Source: JALSHZ01 sp964614535 (lineage in GTDB: Bacteria; Pseudomonadota; Gammaproteobacteria; UWMA-0217). Taken from it: a DNA stretch of 64,000 nucleotides. The translations under genes were made by a program, and so were the position numbers. Position 1 is the stretch's first letter; every line of letters starts with the position of its first letter. Below the pieces are notes generated by a model that worked only from the letters and a program-made list of their open reading frames with translations, was not told the DNA's origin and ran no database searches. The DNA is taken from assembly GCA_964614535.1 (NCBI GenBank), contig CAZTOZ010000022.1, positions 1 to 64,000 on the forward strand, given 5' to 3'. This document shows, piece after piece, positions 17,983 to 26,525 of the stretch.

Positions 17983-19977
17983 ATGGACACGCTCAACCCC
18001 CAACAACGCGCTGCCGTCGAGCATGTCGGAACCCCGCTGCTGGTGCTGGCCGGCGCCGGCAGCGGCAAGACCCGCGTCATCACCGAAAAGATTGCCTTCC
18101 TGATCCGCGAACACGGGGTCGCCGCCCGCCACATCGCCGCCATCACCTTCACCAACAAGGCCGCCAGCGAAATGCAGGCACGCATCGCCAGGCTGCTCTC
18201 GGCCGATGCCGCGCGGGGGCTCCAGGCTTCCACCTTCCACACGCTGGGGCTGCGCATCGTCCGTGAGGAGCTGGCCGCACTGGGCTACAAGCCGGGCTTT
18301 TCCATCTTCGACGGACAGGACAGCGGGCAACTGCTCAAGGAGCTGGCACGCAAGGAGAACGTCGAGGCCACCGACACCATCGGCTGGCGCATCTCGGCAT
18401 GGAAAAACGATTTCATCTCCCCCGAGCAGGCACTGGCCGATGCCACGGACGACGAGGCCGCTTTCCACGCCAGGCTCTACGCCCGCTATCAGCGCCAGCT
18501 CAAGGCCTACAACGCGGTGGACTTCGACGACCTGATCGTCCTGCCGGTGACGCTGCTGCAGTCCGACGACACCATTCGCGAGAAATGGCAGCAACGACTG
18601 CGCTACCTGCTGGTGGACGAATACCAGGACACCAACGCCTGCCAGTACCGGCTGGTCAAGTTGCTGGCCGGCATCGAGGGTCGGCTCACCGCCGTCGGCG
18701 ACGACGACCAATCCATCTACGCCTGGCGTGGCGCCCGGCCGGAGAACCTGGCACTGCTGCAGCAGGACTTTCCGACGCTGCAGGTGATCAAGCTGGAGCA
18801 GAACTACCGCTCTACCCGCCGCATCCTCGAGAGTGCCAACGTGCTGATCGCCAACAACCCCCATGTGTTCGAGAAGAAGCTCTGGAGCACGCTCGGTGAC
18901 GGCGATCCGCTGCGTGTCGTTCCCTGCGACAGCACCGACCACGAGGCCGAGCGCATCGTGCACGAGATCATGACGCTCAAGTTCAAGCTGAACGCCGACT
19001 ACAGCGACTTCGCCATTCTCTATCGGGGCAACTTCCAGTCCCGCCCGTTCGAACGGCGGCTGCGGGAATTCAACATCCCCTACTTCGTCAGCGGCGGCAC
19101 CGCATTCTTCGAGCGCGCCGAGATCAAGGACGTGATCGCCTATCTGCGTCTGATCACCAATCCCAACGACGATGCCGCCTTTCTGCGCATCATCAACACC
19201 CCGCGGCGCGGCATCGGCGCCGGCACGCTGGAAAAGCTCGGCCACTATGCCGGTGAACGGGGGATCGGCCTGTTCCCCGCCTGCGGCGAGATGGCGCTGG
19301 AGATGCATCTGACGCGCCGCGCCCTGCTGAAGCTGCAGCGTTTCGCCGACCTGATCGGTGAATTCGCCTGGAAGGCCGAAGACACTCCGGCGCCGGTGCT
19401 GGTCAAGTCGCTGCTGAAGGAGATCGGTTACGACGACTGGCTGCGGGAGATCAGCAGCAACGACAAGGTGGCCGACCGCCGCATCGACAACGTCGGCGAA
19501 CTGCTGGCGTGGATCGACCGCCTGAGCCGCAAGCAGGGCGACGGCGCCTCGCTCAAGGACATCGTCAACCGCATGCAGTTGATGGACATTCTGGAACGCA
19601 ACCAGGACGACGATCGGCGCCATGGCGTGCAGATGATGACGCTGCACGCCGCCAAGGGGCTGGAGTTTCCGCACGTCTTCATCGCCGGCATGGAGGAGGA
19701 GTTGCTGCCGCACAAAACCAGCCTCGAGGCGGATCAACTGGAGGAGGAGCGCCGTCTCGCCTACGTCGGCATCACCCGCGCCCGTCAGACGCTGACCATG
19801 ACCTACGCCCGCAAGCGGCAGAAGTACGGCGAGGAGATCGACTGCGAACCGAGCCGGTTCCTCGAAGAACTCCCCCCCGAACACCTGGCCTGGGAGAAGC
19901 CCGGCGAGGAGAACGAGGCCCGGGCGCGAGAGACGGGCCGCAGCCATCTGAAGCATCTGAAGGCGCTGCTGGAGTGA
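17983..19977 (+). CDS. rep: ATP-dependent DNA helicase Rep
   Basis: Rep is a superfamily 1A 3'-5' helicase that helps replication forks past obstacles. The 664-residue protein has every motif: NPQQRAAVEHVGTPLLVLAG with the Walker A AGAGSGKTR (about 23-31), LVDEYQDTN, GDDDQSIYAWRGA, EQNYRSTRRIL, MTLHAAKGLEFPHVF and EERRLAYVGITRA. Details such as ARHIAAITFTNKAASEM and STFHTLGLRIVREE follow Rep rather than UvrD, and the C-terminus ends near SHLKHLKALL as Rep does. It stands alone behind its own promoter. The gap to the next gene (19978-20170) holds nothing recognisable. Confidence 0.95.
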   Translation: MDTLNPQQRAAVEHVGTPLLVLAGAGSGKTRVITEKIAFLIREHGVAARHIAAITFTNKAASEMQARIARLLSADAARGLQASTFHTLGLRIVREELAALGYKPGFSIFDGQDSGQLLKELARKENVEATDTIGWRISAWKNDFISPEQALADATDDEAAFHARLYARYQRQLKAYNAVDFDDLIVLPVTLLQSDDTIREKWQQRLRYLLVDEYQDTNACQYRLVKLLAGIEGRLTAVGDDDQSIYAWRGARPENLALLQQDFPTLQVIKLEQNYRSTRRILESANVLIANNPHVFEKKLWSTLGDGDPLRVVPCDSTDHEAERIVHEIMTLKFKLNADYSDFAILYRGNFQSRPFERRLREFNIPYFVSGGTAFFERAEIKDVIAYLRLITNPNDDAAFLRIINTPRRGIGAGTLEKLGHYAGERGIGLFPACGEMALEMHLTRRALLKLQRFADLIGEFAWKAEDTPAPVLVKSLLKEIGYDDWLREISSNDKVADRRIDNVGELLAWIDRLSRKQGDGASLKDIVNRMQLMDILERNQDDDRRHGVQMMTLHAAKGLEFPHVFIAGMEEELLPHKTSLEADQLEEERRLAYVGITRARQTLTMTYARKRQKYGEEIDCEPSRFLEELPPEHLAWEKPGEENEARARETGRSHLKHLKALLE

Positions 19978-20170
19978 CGCCCCCGGCGCGGCTCCCTGCC
20001 GGCAACCTGCTATAGTCGGATGGCAGCCCATCGAAAAACCCGGTTTCGAGACCGGCTGCCCGCAGTGCGGGGAGACACCTCGCCGGCGCGGCTCGGTGAC
20101 CGGATCACTGAACCGCCCGCGGCCCTGCCCCACAATACGAGCCACATCCATTTAGAGAGGAGTAAATCAA

Positions 20171-20353
20171 ATGCCCAAGAACGTCGGCGGTATCGACCGC
20201 ATTCTGAGAATCGTCATTGGCGCGCTGCTGATCGTCTGGACGCTGTTTCTGGGCGGCCCGGCCTGGGCCTGGATCGGCATCGTGCCGCTGGCCACCGGCC
20301 TGCTGAACTTCTGCCCGGCCTACAGCATCTTCGGCATCAGCACCAACAAGTAG
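20171..20353 (+). CDS. DUF2892 (YgaP-like) small membrane protein
   Basis: This 60-residue protein begins MPKNVGGIDRILRIVIGALL and has two hydrophobic segments separated by GGPAWAW, ending in CPAYSIFGISTNK. That is the inner-membrane DUF2892 domain, found alone or behind a rhodanese domain as in YgaP. The single cysteine sits in the NFCPAYSIFG motif. A strong GAGAGGAG ribosome-binding site precedes the ATG. Its function is unknown; in sulfur bacteria such proteins often lie near sulfur-transfer genes, but no such gene is next to this one. Confidence 0.88.
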   Translation: MPKNVGGIDRILRIVIGALLIVWTLFLGGPAWAWIGIVPLATGLLNFCPAYSIFGISTNK

Positions 20354-20406
20354 CACCAGTGGGGTGATGGAGCGACCACGCGCTCGTCACCGCGATGTCG
20401 AAATCA

Positions 20407-20430
20407 AAAGACCGCCACCCGGCGGTCTTT
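20407..20430. terminator. Bidirectional intrinsic terminator
   Basis: Ten-base perfect arms AAAGACCGCC and GGCGGTCTTT enclose a 4-base loop, between the DUF2892 gene and the converging yrfG-like gene. Confidence 0.85.
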
Positions 20431-20431
20431 C

Positions 20432-21100
20432 TCATTGCGCCCCGATCGGCAACAGCTCGTGGAAATGGGTCAGCCCGGGGAACGCCCCCTCCGGACGCGG
20501 CGGCAGTTTCGAGTCGGGCTGGACGATCGACAGCAGATGGCCGATGCCCGCCCGCCGCGCCGACGCCAGCACCGATGCGCTGTCGTCGATGAGCAGTGTG
20601 CGCGCCCGCGCGTAGGGCTCGACCCGCTCCACCGCGTCCCAGAAGGCCGGATCCTCTTTCGGCAGCCCCAGATCATGGGAGCAGATCAGCGCATCGAAGT
20701 ATTCTTCCAGCCCGGTGTTCTCCATCTTCAGCGACAGGCTCTTTCGATGGGCATTGGTGACCAGCACCGACCGTTTCGCCGACGCCTTCAGCGCCAACAG
20801 AAAATCCTCCACCCCGGGGCGCACGGCGATCAGATGCTCCACCTCACGCTTCAATGCGGCGATGTCGAGCGCCAGCGCATCGCTCCAGTAGTCGATGCAA
20901 TACCAGTCGAGCGTGCCGGTGATGGCCTGGTATCTCTGCTCCAGTTCGCGCCGCGCCGCATCGAGCGCGATACCATGCCGGCCCGCGTATCGGCGCGGCA
21001 CATGCTCCAGCCAGAAATGGTTGTCGAAGTGGAGGTCGAGCAGCGTCCCGTCCATGTCGAGAAAGACGGTATCGACCGCATTCCAATCCAGCAGCGCCAT
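20432..21100 (-). CDS. yrfG: HAD-family GMP/IMP nucleotidase, YrfG-like
   Basis: The 222-residue protein is a haloacid-dehalogenase phosphatase with motif I DMDGTLLDL (nucleophile D15, acid/base D17), motif II LVTNAH, the motif III lysine in GLPKEDPAFW, and motif IV LLIDDS. The sequence FDNHFW and TLDWYCIDYWS matches E. coli YrfG closely, a nucleotidase active on IMP and GMP. The ATG at 21100 fits that N-terminus, although the frame runs on to 21163. It follows the phosphodiesterase gene by eight bases, so the two are an operon. Confidence 0.88.
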   Translation of the reverse strand: MALLDWNAVDTVFLDMDGTLLDLHFDNHFWLEHVPRRYAGRHGIALDAARRELEQRYQAITGTLDWYCIDYWSDALALDIAALKREVEHLIAVRPGVEDFLLALKASAKRSVLVTNAHRKSLSLKMENTGLEEYFDALICSHDLGLPKEDPAFWDAVERVEPYARARTLLIDDSASVLASARRAGIGHLLSIVQPDSKLPPRPEGAFPGLTHFHELLPIGAQ

Positions 21101-21108
21101 CTTGCGAC

Positions 21109-21669
21109 TCAAGCGGCACGACCATCGGCGGCATCGGGGAACCACAGCGGCTCCACCCGCCACTGCTCAGCCGACAACGTCAGCACGAGGCAATGCGGCC
21201 CACCCTGATTGCGAACGAAACCGGCGGCGCCGGGATTGACCACCCACGGCGTCCCGGCCTGATCGACCACCTGACGATGGGTATGACCGTAGACCACCAG
21301 CCGGGCATCGGGCCAGGCATCACGCAGCTCGGCATGGTCGGGATGGTTGCCGAAGCGATGCCCGTGTTCGACCACGATATCGCCACCCGGGGCGACGATC
21401 CGCGCCACCGCTGGCAACGCCGCCACCACGTCGTGCTCGTCGGCGGCCCACAACGCCGGCATGTCGTTGTTGCCGGCCACGGCGATGACCCGGTCGTTCA
21501 GCGACGCCAGCTCGCGCAGCACGGCCGCGCCGCAGACGTCCCCGGCATGGACCACCGCATCACAGCGCGCCACCACAGCAGCGACATCGGCGGCCAACCG
21601 GCCATGGGTATCGGAGACGACGGCCAGGGTGACCTCGGCGCCCCCGTCGTTGAGATCGTACTGTTTCAT
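21109..21669 (-). CDS. YfcE/MJ0936-type metallophosphoesterase
   Basis: The 186-residue protein has the calcineurin-like metal-site motifs in order: VVSDTHG (18-24), HAGDVCG (41-47), GNND (about 66-69), EHGHRFG and YGHTHR. This is the compact two-metal phosphodiesterase family of YfcE, active in vitro on phosphodiesters such as bis-pNPP; the natural substrate is uncertain. The frame extends to 21774, but ATG 21669 is just ahead of the first strand. It is the first gene of a two-gene unit with the yrfG-like nucleotidase, which hints at nucleotide turnover. Confidence 0.88.
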   Translation of the reverse strand: MKQYDLNDGGAEVTLAVVSDTHGRLAADVAAVVARCDAVVHAGDVCGAAVLRELASLNDRVIAVAGNNDMPALWAADEHDVVAALPAVARIVAPGGDIVVEHGHRFGNHPDHAELRDAWPDARLVVYGHTHRQVVDQAGTPWVVNPGAAGFVRNQGGPHCLVLTLSAEQWRVEPLWFPDAADGRAA

Positions 21670-21847
21670 AATGGTTTCGACATCCCGAAAAAATAGCGCG
21701 ACAGGATACCAAGCCCCGCCGGCCGACAAAACCATGCCGTCTATGACCAAAAGCCCGGGCATTTTTCCCGACATCGGTCAGGCCGGCGCTTGGCGCGGTC
21801 GTGCCGACTACACTTCAAACAGGTCATCGGAACCCCGGAGGTTCACA

Positions 21848-22075
21848 ATGAACAACGTCAATCTGGTCGTCCATATCGACGAAACACTGAGCGATCACGA
21901 AATTCACGACCTGGAGCGAGCACTGGCCCATACCCCTGGCGTCATGGCCGCCTGCATCCACGACAGGCGGCGACACCTGATGGTGGTGGACTACGATCCC
22001 GACGCGGCCAACTCGCTGGAGATTCTCTCGCAGTTGCAGCACAAGGGTTATCACGCCGAACTGATCGGCTTCTGA
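21848..22075 (+). CDS. HMA-like ferredoxin-fold small protein
   Basis: The 75-residue protein has the beta-alpha-beta pattern of heavy-metal-associated domains: NLVVHIDETLSDHEIHDLERAL, GVMAACIHDRRRHLMVVDYDPDAANSLEIL and a final GYHAELIGF. It lacks the metal-binding CxxC; the loop reads HIDETLSD instead. It therefore probably does not carry copper or mercury and may be a regulatory or scaffold copy of the fold. ATG 21848 has a GGAGG ribosome-binding site. It stands alone between two leftward genes. Confidence 0.75.
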   Translation: MNNVNLVVHIDETLSDHEIHDLERALAHTPGVMAACIHDRRRHLMVVDYDPDAANSLEILSQLQHKGYHAELIGF

Positions 22076-22099
22076 GGCCGCCACGACGACGGGCGGACG

Positions 22100-23788
22100 C
22101 TACTCCTCCCCCACCGCGTGGGCCATCAGGCGCCGGTACGCCTGCCGCAGCATCGCGGCGCCGCGCGGGCGACAGTCGTCGGTCTCACAGAGCGGCCGCC
22201 CCAGCAACAGCCGGTAGACCAGTGCCGGGACGTCGTAGTGGTGGAAATCGGCCAGTGACAGCGGCTCTCCACGATCGAATACGGCCAGCAGTGTGAGCTT
22301 GTCGCTCTCCGGCCGGTCCGGCAGATAGCCCAACGCCTCGTAGACCCCCTTTCCTTCCGGCATCGGCGGCAGATGATCCCCGAGCACGATGACGATGCTC
22401 TGCGGATCGCTCCGGCGCAACGCCTCGATATGCTCGGCGATGGCCTGGCTGCGATACCAGATCTGGTTGACGATGGTGGCCAGATCGTCGTTGACCGGGC
22501 CACCCTCGACCACTTCGATGAGCGCGGGCCGCCGGCGCTCGTCGAGACGGAACGGGATGTGCCCGTAGATGGTCATCACATAGTTCAGCAGCGGGCCCTG
22601 CCGCGCGGTGATGAACGCGCGGTTCTGCCGCAGCAGCGTGGCGTCGAACATATACTGCTCCACCGCCACCTCCCCGGTGGAGAGGTAGCTGTCGTCCGCC
22701 GGCGCATACTCGCGGGGAAAATGGACCTCATCGAAGCCAACGCCCTTGAGCGCGGCCCGCGCGTTGAAGAACTCGGGCTTGAAACCTTCGGTGGCGATGG
22801 TGCGATAACCGATGGCCGCCAACATGTCGGGCAGACAGTGGACCCGCGCCCCGCTGAAGAGATTGAACTCGATGGTGCCGAATTCCTGCAACGCCGGCAC
22901 ACCACACAACACCTCGAACTCCGCCTGCGCGGTATATCCGCCATAGACGGGAGAGCGCGACAGACTGCCCTTGCCACCCTCGGCCAACAGCGCCCGCAGC
23001 GATGGGTGCATCGGGTCACGATTGAACCCCAGCCTTTCCAGCCGCGCCGGGTCGATGAAGCCTTCGAGCAACAGCAAATGGACGTTGCGCCGCTCGGTGA
23101 CCTCCCGGAGCTGCGCCAGCCGCCGCCGATAGGCCTGCGCATACCCTGCTTCGTCGCGATGACGCTGCAACGACTGCAACGCCTGTCGCCGTCGAGCCTC
23201 GTGATAGAGCACCATCGCCAGCCGGCCATTGGCGCCGACCGAACGATAGTCCGACCACACCACCGGCGGCTTCCCCACCGCCAGAAAACCGTCGAGGAAC
23301 GCCCCCGGCCACCAGCCGATGGTGGCGAGCAGCAGCCCCAGCGGCAGCAACGCCATGGCGGCCCGTCGCCACCCGGGCCAACGCAGCCGGGCCAGCACCA
23401 GCAACAGCGGCAAGCCGAGCAGCAGTGCGATGGTGGCCGACTGCTGCCACGGCAGCACATCGACCATCTCCGGGATCTCACGCAGTTCGCTGAGGCGGAA
23501 GACCCGCCCCAGCAACAGGTAGTAGATGTCGAGAAACAGATAGGCCAGCAATACCGGAATCGCCGCCAGCACACCGGCAAAACGCCGCCCACGCAAGAAA
23601 CAGCGAAAGACGAAGTAGAAGAACAGCGCCAACGGCAGCTCCGGCAGCTTGTGCCACGCCAGTGGCGGCAACCCGCCCAACGACCACAGCCACTCACTGC
23701 CCCAGAGCAGAATCAGGGCAAACACCAGGTATTGCACCGCCGTCCACAGCGCGCGCCTCCAGGATGCCTGACGGCTCTCGCCGCCCAT
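22100..23788 (-). CDS. LTA-synthase-like membrane sulfatase/phosphoglycerol transferase
   Basis: The 562-residue protein has about five N-terminal membrane segments (to about 170) and a large extracytoplasmic sulfatase-fold domain. Visible catalytic features are LLLLEGFIDP (metal-binding Glu), GGYTAQAEFEVLCG (the nucleophilic Thr position of the LtaS family), IYGHIPF and VLGDHLPPMP. In Gram-negatives such proteins (OpgB, EptA-like or LtaS-like) transfer phosphoglycerol or phosphoethanolamine to envelope glycans. The acceptor is unknown. The FHHYDVPALVYRLLLG near the end is typical of the LtaS-like group. No neighbouring glycan genes help. Confidence 0.8.
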   Translation of the reverse strand: MGGESRQASWRRALWTAVQYLVFALILLWGSEWLWSLGGLPPLAWHKLPELPLALFFYFVFRCFLRGRRFAGVLAAIPVLLAYLFLDIYYLLLGRVFRLSELREIPEMVDVLPWQQSATIALLLGLPLLLVLARLRWPGWRRAAMALLPLGLLLATIGWWPGAFLDGFLAVGKPPVVWSDYRSVGANGRLAMVLYHEARRRQALQSLQRHRDEAGYAQAYRRRLAQLREVTERRNVHLLLLEGFIDPARLERLGFNRDPMHPSLRALLAEGGKGSLSRSPVYGGYTAQAEFEVLCGVPALQEFGTIEFNLFSGARVHCLPDMLAAIGYRTIATEGFKPEFFNARAALKGVGFDEVHFPREYAPADDSYLSTGEVAVEQYMFDATLLRQNRAFITARQGPLLNYVMTIYGHIPFRLDERRRPALIEVVEGGPVNDDLATIVNQIWYRSQAIAEHIEALRRSDPQSIVIVLGDHLPPMPEGKGVYEALGYLPDRPESDKLTLLAVFDRGEPLSLADFHHYDVPALVYRLLLGRPLCETDDCRPRGAAMLRQAYRRLMAHAVGEE

Positions 23789-24410
23789 CAGCGGATCCCC
23801 TCAGCCGGATCAGTGATGAGAATCGATATAACGAATCGAATGCAAGTCATGGATTTTCTAAAAATCTCGGAACAACTGTGGCCCCAGCATAAGCCAAGTC
23901 GGCCGTTTCAGCGGCATTTCCACACCGGCGCGCGGCAGAACACACCAGGCCACTTGCGGTAAACGACATGGATCAATCATTGGTTACCGCAATACTATCT
24001 ATTACTATGGCGAATTGCCGATTGTTCCGGTTTTGTGAACTGGCTAACATCGGCTGGCCGGCGCAGTGACGCGGCGGCGGGACCGGTGCCCCCTCCGCGG
24101 GCGCATCGGGAAGCAGGCATCGGCAGCCATTGGACTGCTGGCGATGAGATGCCTGCCGGCAATTTCCCGGTTGCCGACACAACCAGCAAGGCCGCGGAGC
24201 CTGTTGTCATGCAAACATCAAGCGAGTTGCAGAGTCGATGACGATTTTCTGATCCCATTCCGGCAGTGTTTGCGACAGGCGTCCACCACACCACCGCCGC
24301 GCATTGCTTTCGGACCAGTCATTCCCCCCTCGCTCCTGTAACCGCCTCTGCCGTTGCCCGCAGCATGCTCGCGGTTCATTCCAATAACGATACACAATAG
24401 GAGACTACTG
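23789..24410. other. Long intergenic region without a gene
   Basis: No credible gene is present in these 622 bases. The short open frames have no ribosome-binding site or family resemblance. The left third is AT-richer than its surroundings and holds a perfect 9-bp inverted repeat (23954-23992). The right end carries the TAGGAG ribosome-binding site of the DUF4212 gene. It probably contains the promoters of the divergent sulfatase gene and the acetate unit. Confidence 0.5.
23954..23992. promoter_or_regulatory. Inverted repeat with 21-base spacer
   Basis: TTGCGGTAA (23954-23962) and TTACCGCAA (23984-23992) are perfect 9-bp arms. They may bind a regulator of either flanking gene or form a long-looped hairpin. 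Confidence 0.35.
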
Positions 24411-24662
24411 ATGAGTTCAAACAACTCATACTGGCGAGCAAACCTCCGGCTGATGGCATTCTGCCTCGCGATCTGGTTCATCGTCTCGTTCGTCTGCGGC
24501 ATTCTGCTGGTGGACGTCCTCAATCAGTACCGCCTCGGCGGCTACAAACTCGGCTTCTGGTTCGCCCAGCAAGGATCCATCTACACCTTTGTCGTGCTGA
24601 TCTTCTTTTATGCCTGGCGCATGAATGCGATCGACCGCAAATTCGACGTTCACGAAGAGTAG
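24411..24662 (+). CDS. DUF4212 small subunit of a sodium/solute symporter
   Basis: This 83-residue membrane protein has two hydrophobic segments, LMAFCLAIWFIVSFVCGILL and SIYTFVVLIFFYAW, with GGYKLGFWFAQQGS between. That is the DUF4212 family, which is nearly always encoded directly before a VC_2705-type sodium/solute symporter, as here. It is assumed to help fold or regulate the large subunit. ATG 24411 follows a TAGGAG ribosome-binding site; the frame extends to 24354 without support. The symporter starts 11 bases after its stop. Confidence 0.92.
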   Translation: MSSNNSYWRANLRLMAFCLAIWFIVSFVCGILLVDVLNQYRLGGYKLGFWFAQQGSIYTFVVLIFFYAWRMNAIDRKFDVHEE

Positions 24663-24673
24663 GAGGCGCCGAC

Positions 24674-26404
24674 GTGGATCTGAAAACACTAACGTATATC
24701 GTCGTCTTCGGGACGTTCGGACTCTACTTCGCCATCGCCTGGTGGGCCCGCGCCTCCTCGACCAGCGAATTCTACGTCGCCGGCAAGGGCGTGCATCCGA
24801 TACTCAACGGCATGGCCACCGGCGCCGACTGGATGAGCGCCGCCTCGTTCATCTCGATGGCCGGCCTGATCGCCTTTCTCGGCTACGGCGGTTCCGTCTT
24901 CCTGATGGGCTGGACCGGCGGCTACGTGTTACTGGCGATGCTGCTGGCACCCTATCTGCGCAAGCACGGCAAGTTCACGGTGCCGGAGTTCATCGGTGAT
25001 CGCTACTACTCGCAGACGGCACGGATCGTGGCCGTCATCTGCCTCATCATCGCCTCGCTGACCTATGTCATCGGCCAGATGAAGGGCATTGGCGTCGCCT
25101 TTGGCCGCTTTCTCGAAGTGGACTACGCCATCGGCCTGTTCATCGGCATGGCGGTGGTCTGGGTCTATGCCGTGCTCGGCGGCATGAAGGGGATCACCTA
25201 CACCCAGATCGCCCAGTACTGCGTGCTGATCTTCGCCTATACCGTGCCGGCGGTGTTCATCTCCCTGCACCTGACCGGCCAGCCGCTGCCGCAGATCGGA
25301 CTGGGCAGCAAGATGGTCGGCACCGACATGTATCTGCTCGACAAACTCGACCTGATCGTGACCGACCTGGGCTTCAAGGAGTACACGACGGCCAAACTGG
25401 GCAGCACCCTCAATATGTTCGCCTACACGCTGTCGCTGATGATCGGCACCGCCGGGCTGCCCCACGTCATCATGCGCTTCTTCACGGTTCCCTCGGTCAA
25501 GGCGGCGCGCTCCTCGGCGGGCTGGGCGCTGGTCTTCATCGCCCTGCTCTACACCGTGGCGCCGGCCGTTGGCGCCATGGCCCGCCTGAACCTGCACCAC
25601 ACCATCGAACCGGCACCGGGCGAGAACCTCGTCTATGCCGAGCGGCCACAGTGGTTCAAGAACTGGGAGAAGACCGGCCTGCTGAAGTTCGAGGACAAGA
25701 ACGGCGACGGCAGGATCCAGTACGTGGCCGACAAGGAGAAGAACGAGATGGTCAAGGTGGACCGGGACATCATGGTGCTGGCCAATCCGGAAATCGCCAA
25801 CCTGCCCAACTGGGTCATCGCGCTGGTGGCGGCCGGCGGCCTGGCGGCGGCGCTCTCCACCGCGGCCGGACTGCTGCTGGCGATATCGTCGTCGATCTCG
25901 CACGATCTGATGAAGGGCGTCTTCGTCAAGGGCATCAGTGAACGCGGCGAGCTGCTGGCCAGCCGTATCGTCATGACGCTGTCGATTCTGGTGGCCGGCT
26001 ATCTCGGGCTCAATCCACCGGGATTCGCGGCGGGCACGGTGGCACTGGCCTTCGGCCTGGCGGCGGCCTCGATCTTCCCGGCGCTGATGATGGGGATCTT
26101 CTCCAAGAACATCGGCAGCAAGGCCGCGGTGGCCGGGATGATCGCCGGCATCGGCGTCACCCTGCTCTATGTGTTCCAGCACCACGGCATCATGTTCATC
26201 AAGGGCACCGAGTTCATGATGGGCATGCCGAAGAACTGGTTCCTGGGCATCGATCCCAAGGCCTTCGGTGTCGTTGGCGCCATCGTCAACTTCACTGTCG
26301 CCTACCTGGTGTCGAAGCTCACCGGGCCAGCGCCGGAGCACATCCAGCACATGGTCGAGAACTTCCGCGTGCCGGCTGGCGCGGGTGCGGCCGCCGATCA
26401 CTGA
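24674..26404 (+). CDS. VC_2705-family sodium/solute symporter (probable acetate uptake)
   Basis: The 576-residue protein has about 13 membrane segments of the SSS fold. The N-terminus WWARASSTSEFYVAGKGVHPILNGMATGADWMSAASFISMAG carries the usual sodium/solute motifs, and GGLAAALSTAAGLLLAISSSISHDL is the conserved segment near helix 9. An extramembrane insert (about 320-370) rich in charged residues is typical of this subfamily, distinct from the shorter ActP. GTG 24674 is used with a perfect AGGAGG upstream. The gene set to acs suggests acetate or a related short carboxylate as substrate. Confidence 0.9.
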   Translation: MDLKTLTYIVVFGTFGLYFAIAWWARASSTSEFYVAGKGVHPILNGMATGADWMSAASFISMAGLIAFLGYGGSVFLMGWTGGYVLLAMLLAPYLRKHGKFTVPEFIGDRYYSQTARIVAVICLIIASLTYVIGQMKGIGVAFGRFLEVDYAIGLFIGMAVVWVYAVLGGMKGITYTQIAQYCVLIFAYTVPAVFISLHLTGQPLPQIGLGSKMVGTDMYLLDKLDLIVTDLGFKEYTTAKLGSTLNMFAYTLSLMIGTAGLPHVIMRFFTVPSVKAARSSAGWALVFIALLYTVAPAVGAMARLNLHHTIEPAPGENLVYAERPQWFKNWEKTGLLKFEDKNGDGRIQYVADKEKNEMVKVDRDIMVLANPEIANLPNWVIALVAAGGLAAALSTAAGLLLAISSSISHDLMKGVFVKGISERGELLASRIVMTLSILVAGYLGLNPPGFAAGTVALAFGLAAASIFPALMMGIFSKNIGSKAAVAGMIAGIGVTLLYVFQHHGIMFIKGTEFMMGMPKNWFLGIDPKAFGVVGAIVNFTVAYLVSKLTGPAPEHIQHMVENFRVPAGAGAAADH

Positions 26405-26432
26405 GGCACGCCGCTGCGGTGCGTTCGACCGG

Positions 26433-26462
26433 AAAGGCTCCTGCGGGAGCCTTTCTTTTTTC
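26433..26462 (+). terminator. Intrinsic terminator after the symporter
   Basis: Nine-base perfect arms (26433-26441, 26446-26454) with a 4-base loop, followed by a T-run. It lies 29 bases after the symporter stop, so the DUF294 gene probably depends on read-through or its own promoter. Confidence 0.85.
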
Positions 26463-26525
26463 CACCGGGGCAGACTGCCGTTCGGCATCGTGCCGCGGTC
26501 ACCCACGACCATTTTGGATATCGCC

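Noticed and set aside
17821..20151. 776-codon frame opposite rep
   Set aside because: Antisense shadow of rep; no start signals or domain.
24035..24241. 68-codon frame in the long intergenic region
   Set aside because: No ribosome-binding site, no plausible domain, and the composition is that of random GC-rich sequence.
24260..24275. GGCA...TTTGC, possible sigma-54 promoter before the acetate unit
   Set aside because: GG and GC are eight bases apart instead of ten, so the spacing does not fit sigma-54.
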